Origin: Acanthamoeba lenticulata
Taxonomy: Eukaryota > Discosea > Longamoebia > Acanthamoebidae
Assembly: GCA_002179805.1 (NCBI GenBank)
Contig: NAVB01003338.1
Location: 1-16,605, forward strand
Reading direction: 5' to 3'
Length of the DNA stretch: 16,605 nt
In this document: positions 7,748 to 16,605 of the stretch, piece by piece
Position numbering within the stretch: position 1 is the first letter of the stretch
How the letters are laid out: each line of letters starts with the position of its first letter
The notes under the pieces: model-generated
Seen by the model: the letters and a program-made list of their open reading frames with translations, nothing else
Told to the model about the DNA's origin: nothing
Databases searched by the model: none
Made by a program: the position numbers and the translations under genes

Positions 7748-9174
7748 ATGGCAGAGGCTGAGGGTTGGCAAATTGCGGATGGGGGACGCAAGCGGAGCGG
7801 TGCCCGCGAAAGGCGAGGCAAAAGCAGAGGAGGGAACACCTTTCAGTACCGACAAACAAAAGCTAAGGTGAGTTCAGTCTCCGCTGATAGCGCCTCCTCG
7901 GCCAACGACTCGCAGCGCTGGGAGCTGCGATTAGTTACTCTCAAGTAGGTTCTTTCATGCACGCCCCATTTTTGTTTATTTATCTCCAATGCAAATAAAA
8001 TCTTGTATTTAAAACAAATAATGCCGCCCCAGGCAGGAAGTTGCCGATTCAGCCTTCTTCGCCCAGGCCAAGGGTACTCCGCTTGCCGGTGGCATGCACA
8101 CTTCCTTGGGTTTTTGGCCTTCTTACTTGACCTGCTCCCCGCTCCTGCAGAGGTGCTAGCCAGTGTCCACTCGTGGGAGGAACGCCGCGTAGAAGAGGTT
8201 GTGTGCTACGGCATTGGCAACTTCAGCTCGTCCAAGCGGGCCGGCTATCAGTTCGCTCTCCTGCTCCTCCTCCACCACTGGCTAGCTGTATTCCGCCCTC
8301 TTCTTCCCTTCTTCCTATGCCTTCTCTCTCCCGGCGTGGTGGTGTTGAGCATTCCAACTTCCCGCAGATTGAAGAGCCCGTTCGCCTCTTTGAGCCGTTC
8401 CTCACCGAGTTTGAAAAGGCCGCACTGGCCATTCACGGCTGTGAGCTCATCTCGTTGAACGAGGTGCGGCGCGTCCTTACCTAGCGTCTGGCCCAGATGG
8501 ACGACTGATCCGATCCGGCATGCAGGAGGCCAAGCGGGTTGTGCATCGTCGAACTCTCTTCTTCATGCCCCACGTGGACAAGTGCCTCTACAGCAACCTC
8601 TTGTGGGCCAACTGGGGCGCAGAGAGTCTGCCGAACGTCATCATCTTTGGCAACAGCTTCACGCACTACGATGAACGGTCCGAAGTTACTCAATAGCTTT
8701 CTGTTTTTTATGCTTCCTCGTCCCGGCGTTCGTGCTCATCACACCGTGCTGAGTGCAGAATCATCAGTCGTGCTGAGCGACGAAAGGCGCCCTATCTCTT
8801 CAAGATAACCTCCTCCTCCATTGACTCCCTTCTTTCATCATCTCCTGTGCTTCCTGTTGGCATGCTCATGCGCCGTGTCGTGTTTGTGCCACTGTTGTAT
8901 GTTATTCTTGACGTTTCCCTTTGAGCACGCTCTGGAGGTAATGGAGGAATGTCACATCGAGGTCGCGTTTGGACCCATGCCGGAGGCATTCAACGACCAG
9001 TGCGTGATCGCCTTTCGGCGGGGCAGCGCCAAGCTCGCCGCGCGAGCCTCGCCGTCTGATTCCCAAGCGGCCGACCCAACCGCCTCCTTCTGGTGGCGCT
9101 GCCGTGAGGCCGACCTGCCAGTCCTCGCCGTGGGTGGGTCTGATGTGGTGCCCGCGTCATCAGGGCCGGCGTAG
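7748..9174 (+). CDS. SRR1: SRR1-domain protein, seven exons
   Basis: SRR1-like proteins were named from Arabidopsis SENSITIVITY TO RED LIGHT REDUCED 1 (phytochrome B/circadian signalling); in animals and fungi the biochemical role is poorly known. Exons 7748-7944, 8033-8073, 8151-8287, 8368-8463, 8526-8677, 8759-8804 and 8929-9174 agree in phase and give 304 aa. The basic N-terminus begins MAEAEGWQIADGGRKR. The SRR1 core begins VVCYGIGNFSSSKRAGYQFA, then a short LFEPFLTEFEKAAL (the usual DP.F..E) and CELISLNE, then RTLFFMPHVDKCLYSNLLWA and NVIIFGNSFTHYDER, and finishes EVAFGPMPEAFNDQCVIAF. Five introns are GT-AG; the sixth (8805-8928) starts AT and looks U12-type. Exon 1 could instead end at 7867 (GTGAGT, phase 0) using acceptor 8036. 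The last 50 residues after CVIAF are low-complexity. AATAAA lies 13 nt after the stop. Confidence 0.9.
8805..8928 (+). other. Candidate U12-type AT-AC intron in the SRR1 gene
   Basis: The exon ends ...CTCTTCAAG in phase 0 and the next bases are ATAACCTCC, not GT; the U12 AT-type donor consensus is ATATCCTT. Near the 3' end, ATTCTTGAC matches the U12 branch-site consensus TTCCTTRAC at 7 of 9 positions, with branch A at 8911. The intron can end with AC at 8927-8928 (GAGCAC) or AG at 8924-8925; both restore frame. The AC end joins LFK to ALEVMEE, which fits SRR1 relatives best. No GT donor in the interval gives an equally good junction. Confidence 0.65.
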
Positions 9175-9523
9175 CGACAAAAAGAGTAATAAACAAATTA
9201 AAAATTCTTCTCTTTTCCATAGATGGTTCATCTCCACGCGACATTTCATCGCCTTTAGGGGTGTGTTGTTCTACAAAGCAGAGCCACCCAAAAGATAGAT
9301 TCTTACAATCGTGGAGTAAGAAGTGGCGACGAAGCTTTGGTGCACGTTCAGCAGTTCGCACCGGTCACCTCCCTTTCCTCTGTTCAGTTTTTCCGGAGGA
9401 TAAGGTTACCATCTGTGCCTCAGTCGAGCACACTCACACTCACAACGAGCACCACCGGAGAGAGATTTCTCATGGGCGCCTCTGATTTCCTCCACAGGTG
9501 CACCAGGGTCGGGTCCTCACAGC
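9175..9523. other. Gap: SRR1 3' UTR and upstream region of the next gene
   Basis: AATAAA at 9188-9193 is the probable SRR1 poly(A) signal. The remainder should contain the promoter and 5' UTR of the coiled-coil/GH38 gene; a good splice acceptor (TCCTCCACAG, ending at 9497) suggests a possible 5' UTR intron. No domain was recognised. Confidence 0.4.
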
Positions 9524-10158
9524 ATGGTGCTCACAAGCCGCACGTTTCAGCACCTCAGTTGGGGCGTTGCTTTCTGCTTCATCTGCATATGGAGCACCTA
9601 CCTCACCTTTGGTGCGCCCTTCCTCCTTTGCCAAACTCTCCTCAAAGAACCGGCGCGCTGACGTCACCGTCCGGACGCCCTCAAGAAAACTACGCTGAGC
9701 ACGAACGGCAAAAGGAGAGCTTCGAGGAACAGCTGCAGGAAGCGCGGTATCGACTTGATGAAGCGCTCAACGAGGCCAACGCGCTACGCAAGCACCGGGA
9801 TGTCGTCCTCGAGACAAACCTCCGCAAGATCCGCGACCTGGAGAGCCAGAGAAAGACCCTCCAACAGGAGGTTGAACTCATGATGGAACGTGAACGAACG
9901 GAAAAGGCCAAGGCAGAGGCTGAAGCCCGGGCTCGCACGGCTGCGGAGGCAGCGGTCATGGAGGCGCACGCTGCCAAGAAGAACGCAGAGGCCATCGTCG
10001 CCGCCGCTCAGGAAAAGGCCGCCCGCGAGGCCCCAAGTTCGGGGTCTCTGCAGTGCACACGGTCCACCTGGGACGCCTCCACCTCATCTTCCGAGCTCGC
10101 CAGCCGCAAACGTGTGTTTTGTCCTCCCCGGATCCAGCCCTTGTGTTCTCGCCTTTGA
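9524..10158 (+). CDS. Signal-anchor plus coiled-coil protein, probably the N-terminus of the downstream GH38 enzyme
   Basis: Exon 9524-9611 starts MVLTSRTFQHLSWGVAFC and carries one hydrophobic segment (about residues 11-29) after an Arg, as in a type II signal anchor. It joins in phase (G|AA) to exon 9686 onward, which encodes a long charged helix rich in E, K, R, Q and A (ESFEEQLQEARYRLDEALNE; later REAP), a strong coiled coil of about 110 residues. Read straight through it stops at 10158 (186 aa). Only 42 nt then remain before the GH38 ATG at 10201, too little for a terminator and promoter. A 69-nt intron with donor GTGTGT (10112) and acceptor GCACAG (ends 10180) links this frame to the GH38 frame in phase 1. 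So fusion to the mannosidase is my preferred model; a separate small gene remains possible. The start and first exon are the weakest part. Confidence 0.5.
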
Positions 10159-10200
10159 CGACAGATCTTGCGCTGCACAGGACCAAAGCACGGACTGGAC

Positions 10201-13200
10201 ATGGAGGCACTCAGCAGCAACGACAGCGTCACCAAGTTCCACATCATCTCGCACACGCATTGGGATAGGTATGTGCCGAGGCCATTTGCATAGCATCTGG
10301 ATCTTCGTCTCTGTCTTACTCTGACGTGCCGCGCTGGACAACCAAAACGCCAACAGGGAGTGGTACCTTTCGTTCGAACAGTTCCGCGGCAGGCTGGTGA
10401 AGCTGCTGGACGGCGTGCTCGAACGCATCGAGCACGACCCCACTTTCAAGCACTTCCATCTTGATGGCCAAATGGTTCGCCCCCGCCCACCCTAGTTCGC
10501 TGATGCACCAGTCTGTAGTCTGACCTCCCATGATGTCCGCGGCGCAGATTCCAGCCGACGACTACTTCGAGATCAGGCCGTACCTGAAAGAGAAGTTCCA
10601 CTTGGCCAATCTCCAGAACAAGATTGCTTTGGGGCCGTGGTACGTCGTCAGACCCGACGAATCTGCTTGAGTCGCATCAAACCACAGCTGACCGACCCTC
10701 GATTGCACATCGTCGTGTGGTGGCACAGGTATGTGCAGCCCGACGAGTTCCTGGTCACTGGTGAGTCGCTGGTGCGGAACCTCATGCTTGGCATCAATAA
10801 GGCCGAGGCCTTGGGCGGTAGCTCGCTCGTGGGCTACATCCCCGATTCCTTTGGTCACATCGCGCAAATGGTTCGTTCCCGTCTCGTCCGATCGCGATTC
10901 GCTTCGATTCGATTCAGTTGCTTACACTCCCTCTCGGAAACAGCCCCAACTCCTGCTGGGCTTCGATATCGAGTCTGCAGTGTCTGGCCGCGGCGTAGAC
11001 GAGAATCAGGCCCCCGAGGTAAGCTGCCTCCCTCCCGTTCCCCCGTCGTGTAGGTTGAGCCTGCGTGTTGTTGAACATCGCCATGTATGTATCTTCCACA
11101 GCTCTGGTGGCAGTCGCCTGATGGATCGCGAGTTCTGTTCATCTTCCTGCGCCGGTGGTATTGCAACGCCCAAGACATGCCCCGCAAGACGGAAACGTTC
11201 GCCATTCCTTCATGCTTGCTATGTCGTCCTCTTCTCCTCATGACGACCTTTTTCCGCGTGCACAGAGCTGTGTTGATGCCGTGGTACGCGAAGAAGTACA
11301 AGGAACTCGCCACCGCCGGCGTCAAGACGTCGCACCTGCTGCTCATGAACGGCTGTGACCACACGGCGCCCGATCCGCGCGTGGGCGAGCATGTTGTGGC
11401 GTCCAATCTCGAGTTCGCAAAGCACAATCTCCCGCTCGTGGCCGTTCACTCGAATATGGATGACTACGTGGCGCTGGTCCACTCGGAGATCCAACGGTAT
11501 GTCGAAAGATGTTATCTCTGCCCTACTCACGGGCATACATACTTTGTGACACAATCTGTAGGAAGGGCATCAAGCTGGATCGATGGGCCGGCGAGATGCG
11601 CACGGGCGTCACGCACCTGTCCAACACCCTCTCGACCAAGATCACTCAAAAAATGGTTCGTTGGGTGCACAAAAGTATTTGGTGTTGTTTTATTCAAGTT
11701 AATAATATTATAATCCATTTATAAATGGTGCAGATGAACTGGCGTATCTCGACCCTCTTTGAGAAGTGGATGGAACCGATGGAAGCGCTCACGTGGAAGC
11801 TCCAAAACCGTACCTACGATCACGACCGGCTGTGGTATGCGTGGAAAATGCTCCTCGAGAACCACCCGCACGACTCCATCTGCGGCTGCTCCGTTCCCGA
11901 CGTTCACAAAGAGGTGCCCTCACCCACCCCGTGAATGCGTCAATTTTTTCTTTTCGTATTCTTTTTATTTTTTGAAGTTCTGGACAATGATCGTGCTTAC
12001 GACAACAACACGCATGCTGTAGGTCGACATGCGCTTTGCCAAGGCAAGACAAGTGGGCGAGCAGTTGGTGAGCACATCGCTAGTCTCCCTGTTACGCTTC
12101 TTTGTGAGCGACTGTATGCACACCTGCCTCTTCACCAACCACCACCTGGCCTCAGTTGGGCGGCTGCAATTGCACCCCGTGCGCTCTGCTGACTGACAGC
12201 CCTCGCCTCTTTCGCATACGCGGCGCACAGTGAGCTCCTCCCAGATCTTTGTGTTCAATCCCTCCAACCTGCCGCGCCACCGCGAGATCATCCACGCCGA
12301 GGTACTGGGCGTAGTTTCTTCGGGCAAGGTGCTGCAGTGCACAGACTTGTCGGGCATCTCGGTGCTCGTCCACTTGCTCGAAATTCAGACTGGCGTCTGG
12401 TCCTACGATCTGCCGGACGATGGCACGTACCTGTGGGTTTGCGTGCTGCATTCCATTCATTCCCTAACGGTGCCGCACATGTGGTGGATGAACAAACAGC
12501 CTTCCGCAAGGCGTACCACAAGGCAGTGTTCCGGGTGGCTGTCGAGGTCAGCGTGCCGGCCCACGGCTACAACGTGTACACCTTCCAGTGGGTGAATTCC
12601 GGCCAGGCCCTCAAGTACCACCTCCCCTCCCGCTCTCCTCCTCTTCCTTGACCCACGCCCTTGCCCAAGCTTCGCGCCGTGCTGAGACCCAAGCGATGCG
12701 CGCAGGGTGAACCAAAATATCGATCGCATGCTCGCCGAGGCCAAGGCCAAAGAGCCGGTCGGGAAGGTCAGGAGCGCGTCCTACCACGGCGAGGGCGACG
12801 ACGACGACAAGCCCGCAACGAGGAGGGGCAAGTTAAAGCAGGCTGGTGGGACTCCTCAGCCTTCGGTCGCCGCCTTTCTGGCCCAGCTCGACGCCGTGTA
12901 CGTGGTTCTTGTCCTCTGGGCCCGCACCGCGTTTGTGTGTCTGTGTCTGTGCTGAGCTCGGCTCCCTGCGTGCTTTTGTTCTCTTCAGTGGCCACCAGGC
13001 TGGCGGTGGCACCAACGAGGTCGTAACCGACGACAGTGACTACGTTTCCCGGGGAGCCCCGCCCGCGCCGGAGCCGGAGGAGATCGACGAGACCAACAAC
13101 AGGGAGGATCCCGACAGCAGGGAGGACGACCCCGACAATAATGACGACGACAACAACATGAATGACGCCATCAACGAAGGCGTGCCCGTGGCAAAGCCGG

Positions 13201-14860
13201 CGGCGATCGAGGACACGGTCCATGCGGGCTCGTCGCGCCGTCTGCTGTCGCTGGAGCACGAGCCCTGGCAGAGCTCAAGGTACCAGTCGGACGGTCAGGG
13301 GGAACAACAGCGCGGAACGAGCGCACACGAGCAATATCAGATACAACAACAAAAGCTGCAGCAACTACAATCAAATAGGCAACAATCGAACAACAATAAC
13401 AACAACTTGATTAGCAATAACCAGCAGCAACAGCAAGAGTATCAGCAAATACTTCAACGCCAACAACAACGTGAAGAATTAGCGCGGCAGCAGCAGCTGT
13501 TACAGCGGTTATACCAGCAGCAGCAGCAACAGCAGCAGCCGCAGCAGCAATCAAATCAGCAGCAGCAGCTGGAGGAGGCATCTCTGCAACAATCATACCA
13601 GCAGCAGCAGCAGCCCCTTACCCGGCAGCAAATCAATCGCCAGACGCAATCACGCAATTACTATACTTATGGTCGTCCGCAATCACAAGCTGGTCTTGGG
13701 CAGCAGCAACAAGTTGGCCCGCAGTCGCAATTATATCAGAAGCAGCAATTATGGATCGGCCCCTCACCTGATCTACGCACCGCTGAAGAACAGGCCGCTG
13801 GCGAACTGAAACTTCTTTATAGTAACGCGCAGAACCGTGGTGGGAACAGGGGCAGAGGGGGCATCTACGGGGACACGGGTCTCCCGCCGAAGGAGGAAGT
13901 CTTGGTTTCCCTGCCCTCTGACGAGATCGACGAGACCGACGACCCCACGCTTGTCTACAGCGATCAACAGCCAATCACGACGCAGAGCAGGCCTTCGACT
14001 GGCGGCGCGGATCCGCTCGTGGCTGGCGACTACAATCTCGTACAGCAGCGGCCGCAGCAGCAACAGCAGCTCGGCGGCGCGGGATACCTGCAACAGCAGC
14101 AGCAGCAGCAACCACCGCCACGCAGCGGCGGAAGCGGCCTCCAGCAGCAGCAGCGGCAGCAGCCGGCGCTCGGCGACGGCGCTGAATACCTGCAGCAACA
14201 GCAGTTGCCACAGCAGCAGGGTCCTCGCGGCCGATTTGGACTGCCGCAGCAGCAGCAGCAGTATCAGCAGTATCAGCAGCAGCAGCAACAGCAGCAAGGG
14301 CTCAGAGACCATGCGCATCAGCCCGAGATCTCTTCTCCCTTCCGCCGTCCGCAGCACCAGCAGGAGGCGCCCGCCAGACTCAACGCCGCGCTCGAGGCTG
14401 CCGACGAGCTCGTGCAGGATCCGTCCTTGACGGAGGACGAGGTCGCACTCGACTCCAGCCTCCGTACTCCCGGTGACGTCGTGATGGAGGAGGACAAGCT
14501 CGTCTTGAAATGGCAGGAACAGCAGGACCGACGCGGCGCGGGACTGCCTCAACAGCGTCAGCAACAGCAGCAGTTCGTGACGCAAGGCCACTATGACGCA
14601 GGTTTGCCTCAGGATCGTTTGCCGCAGGAGCAGCAGCAGCAGCTCGGCGGCGCTGGATACCTGCAACAGCAGCAGCAACAACAACAGCAACAGAAGCCCT
14701 TCCAGCTGCAGGAGGACCTGTATGCGGGCGGATCTGGACAGCAGGAGCAACAGTGGCAACTACAGCAGCAGCAGCAGCAGTCCAACAGACAAGGCCGCTA
14801 CGGCGCTGGTCTGTCGCAGCAGCTCAACGGTGCGCCGGTTCAGGACGGCGTGGGTCTACC

Positions 14861-14895
<35 letters not shown>

Positions 14896-15181
14896 CCATG
14901 CTGCGACAAGACGTCGCAGGCTTGCCCCAGCAGCAACAGCAGCAGCCTGGGTTGCCAGGCCAATATGGCGCAGGCTTGCCCGAGCAGGACCAAGCTACAC
15001 AGCGTCAGTACGGCGTGGGCCTGCCACAGCGGCAACAGCAGCAGCAACAGCAGCAGCAGCAGCAGCAGCCTGGGTTGCCAGGCCAATATGGCGCAGGCTT
15101 GCCCGAGCAGCAACACCAACAGCAGCTGCAGCAGCGCCTGCAACAACTCGCCGCGCAGAACCAGAATGGCGCGGGTCTTCC

Positions 15182-15213
<32 letters not shown>

Positions 15214-16582
15214 TCGGCGGCGCTGGATACCTGCAACAACAGCAGCAGCAATCCGACGCCTATCGTCAGGGCGTCGGGCTTCAGCAGCAGCAGCCCTTGT
15301 ATAACCAGCCGCTCGCCTCTCGTACGGAGCCGCCCGTCGTCAAAGATGCCGTCATGGAGAACGAGCACCTGCTCGTCCGTGTGCGCCCCGGAGCTCGTCT
15401 CACGATCCAGCACAAAGCCAGTACGCCTCCTGTCCCCCTCGCCTTTCTTGGCTTGGCCTGGCCTCATTTTGGAGCGGGTGTCGCGGCTCAGGCGGGGTGA
15501 CGTACAACAACCTGAACAAGCTCGAGGACGGGCCCGACGGTGGCGACGAATACGTGTTCAAGCGTGGGGTGCGTCTGCGAGGCCTCATCACAAGTGGGCT
15601 CATCCGCGCGGTTGCTCACACACGACTCATCCATCATCATCATTATTGTGTTCATTTCGTCGCAGAGGGGCTCGGGGTTTGCCTACGCCACGCCGGAAAA
15701 CACGCAAGTGAAGTGGGTGAAACACTTTGCCACGCACTCGGTGGTGAATACGCTGACCACGTTCAGCGACCTTCTCACCGTCGAGTCCCATTTCCTCCTG
15801 ACCCAGGGTATACACTGGCTCTCCTCCCCGCCCGCCCGCCAGGCACATGGCTGACACATGTGTCACACGACGCGCGGCGCAGGGGCAAAACGAGTCGACG
15901 TGCGCGTGGTGGTGGACAACAAGCAGAACAACCACCGCCTGCGAGTCCTCTTCCAGCCGCCCTTCTATCCAAGGACGGTCTATGCTGACTCCCAGTTCGA
16001 GGTTCGACGCCTGGCTGGCCTTTTAATACTTTGTTTCATTTTAACGCTCTATGGGACGACAGGTTATCAAGCGGTCTGTGACGAACAAGTACTTCCCGCA
16101 GCAAAAGTACCTCATGGTCCGTTTTTCTCTTCTTCTTCTTCTTCTTCTCTCTTGAACCTCGTCCTCTCTTTGCGTCGTGTTTACCAGCCGCTTGTTGACC
16201 GAGCGAATCATGTGCAGGTGTATGACGAGGAGAAGCGTCGCGGCTTGGCCATTGCGAACAAGGGCCTGCCAGAGTATAATGTGGAACACAGTATGGATAA
16301 TAGTGTTGGATCGAGCTATGGCTATGGCTATGGCTATGGCTATGGCTCTGGCTCTGGCTCTGGCTCTGGCTCTTCTCGTTCTCGTTCTCGTTCTTCACAA
16401 TCACAATCACAATCACAATCACCGTCACCATCAGATTCAGGTATTGCCTCAAAGCTTTGGAATCATGACTCACCCTCTCCCCCCTTCTCAAACAACAGGC
16501 GTGTTGTGTTTGACGCTACTGCGCGGAGTTGGCCAGCTCGGCGACTGGGGCAAGTTCCCCGCCCCCACCGCCCAGGAGCACG
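10201..16582 (+). CDS. Glycoside hydrolase family 38 alpha-mannosidase (bacterial/MngB-like) with giant polyQ insertion, 3' partial
   Basis: GH38 enzymes are zinc-dependent retaining alpha-mannosidases; the closest type by eye is bacterial alpha-mannosidase/mannosylglycerate hydrolase rather than Golgi mannosidase II. Exons: 10201-10268 (or from 10181 if fused upstream), 10357-10474, 10548-10639, 10729-10870, 10944-11018, 11102-11196, 11266-11496, 11562-11655, 11734-11913, 12023-12113, 12231-12436, 12511-12614, 12706-12897, 12989-15420, 15492-15568, 15666-15807, 15883-16001, 16063-16116, 16218-16440, 16499-16582, continuing out of the window. Residues from M10201: zinc/catalytic FHIISHTHWDREWY (H18, H20, D22), HFHLDGQMIPADDY, nucleophile D132 in YIPDSFGHIAQMPQ, NGCDH (225-229), mid-domain NHPHDSICGCSVPDVHKEVD. 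The C-terminal domain resumes at ENEHLLVRV, then YNNLNKLEDGPDGGDEY and TLLRGVGQLGDWG. Exon ends at 12113/12231 and 12436/12511 are less certain. About 1,600 residues are in the window against roughly 870-1,050 in usual relatives; the excess is the insertion in exon 12989-15420. Confidence 0.92.
12989..15348 (+). repeat. Coding low-complexity insertion: acidic segments plus about 700 residues of polyQ
   Basis: One uninterrupted frame with no stop through hundreds of CAG/CAA codons, inserted between the mid-domain linker (FLAQLDAV) and the start of the GH38 C-terminal domain (ENEHLL). It opens with an acidic Asp/Asn/Glu stretch (EEIDETNNRED, then NNDDDNNMNDA), followed by Gln/Asn-rich and then Gln-rich sequence with spacer motifs LGGAGYLQ (three copies, near 14068, 14641 and 15211), GAGLPQ or GVGLPQ, and GLPGQYGAGLPEQ (two copies). 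The longest pure CAG run is 10 codons at 15183-15212. Mixed CAG/CAA use and a conserved frame indicate that it is translated, not a pseudogene. Confidence 0.88.
14943..15110 (+). repeat. Duplicated 45-bp segment in the polyQ insertion
   Basis: Positions 14943-14987 and 15066-15110 are identical over 45 nt and encode QPGLPGQYGAGLPEQ; the start-to-start distance is 123 nt. The perfect match, including third positions, suggests recent duplication or gene conversion. Confidence 0.8.
16314..16438 (+). repeat. Tandem hexanucleotide coding repeats (YG, SG, SR, SQ dipeptides)
   Basis: Consecutive runs of the hexamers TATGGC, TCTGGC, TCTCGT and TCACAA encode YG, SG, SR and SQ dipeptide arrays within the GH38 C-terminal domain, ending in SPSPSDSG just before a GT donor at 16441. 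All units are multiples of three, so the frame is kept. Confidence 0.85.
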
Positions 16583-16605
16583 GTACAGACCCATTTTTTT
16601 TTTTT

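Noticed and set aside
12191..12230. Alternative GH38 exon start at 12200 after GACAG
   Set aside because: Phase-compatible with a donor at 12068, but it adds SPLSHTRRT, which looks like a polypyrimidine/acceptor region; the donor at 12114 with acceptor 12230 gives a better helix before VFNPSN. Not settled.
13773..14759. Leucine-rich open frame on the minus strand
   Set aside because: CAG repeats read in reverse give CTG (Leu); it is the shadow of the polyQ exon and has no domain.
13320..15290. CRISPR-like or satellite array
   Set aside because: Repeats are in-frame codons with irregular spacing inside an exon; no constant repeat-spacer pattern.
14593..15711. Serine- and alanine-rich open frames in the other plus-strand phases
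   Set aside because: AGC and GCA frames of the same CAG tract stay open by composition alone; only the Gln frame links to GH38 on both sides.
1..16605. Mobile elements, defence or secondary-metabolite cluster
   Set aside because: No transposase, terminal repeats, integrase or linked operon-like genes; all recognised genes are eukaryotic housekeeping or cellular genes.

Overview
The window looks like nuclear DNA from a compact, GC-rich, intron-dense protist genome, most like Acanthamoeba (Amoebozoa). The reasons are very close gene spacing, many short introns (about 60-120 nt) with GTACGT or GTTCGT-type donors, a strong preference for G/C in third codon positions, AT-rich introns, CAG-rich low-complexity coding sequence, and proteins of amoebozoan type. 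The organism is an inference from sequence style, not from a database match. Most ORFs visible in single frames are exon fragments or shadows, so I rebuilt genes by joining exons whose splice phases agree.

Layout. (1) 50-1295 (+): last four exons of RNA polymerase I subunit 2 (POLR1B/RPA2), 5' end outside the window. (2) 1361-3704 (-): a complete 12-exon organellar-type asparaginyl-tRNA synthetase, tail-to-tail with POLR1B with only 65 nt between the stops. (3) 3849-4167 (+): a small two-exon twin-CX9C (CHCH) gene that shares a 144-nt divergent promoter with the synthetase. (4) about 4636-5555 (+): a nuclear-type protein with a region resembling the plant MED25 ACID/PTOV domain. (5) 5766-6208 (-): LYRM7/MZM1-like complex III assembly factor. 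(6) 6642-7172 (-): single-exon LimE-like LIM protein with 27-residue C-terminal repeats. (7) 7748-9174 (+): SRR1-domain protein in seven exons, one of whose introns looks like a U12-type AT-AC intron. (8) 9524 to beyond 16605 (+): a signal anchor plus coiled coil, followed directly and probably in the same gene by a GH38 alpha-mannosidase of the bacterial/MngB type. The mannosidase carries an approximately 780-residue polyglutamine-rich insertion and a second SG/SQ-rich insertion.

Functional themes. Three of the small genes (NARS2, CX9C, LYRM7) point to mitochondrial translation and respiratory-chain assembly; two of them share a promoter. POLR1B is ribosomal RNA transcription, and LIM is probably actin cytoskeleton. 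I see no mobile element, CRISPR array, rRNA or tRNA gene, and no dedicated multi-gene system. The most unusual items are the AT-AC intron, the giant polyQ insertion inside a glycosidase, and the apparent membrane-anchor/coiled-coil fusion upstream of that glycosidase.
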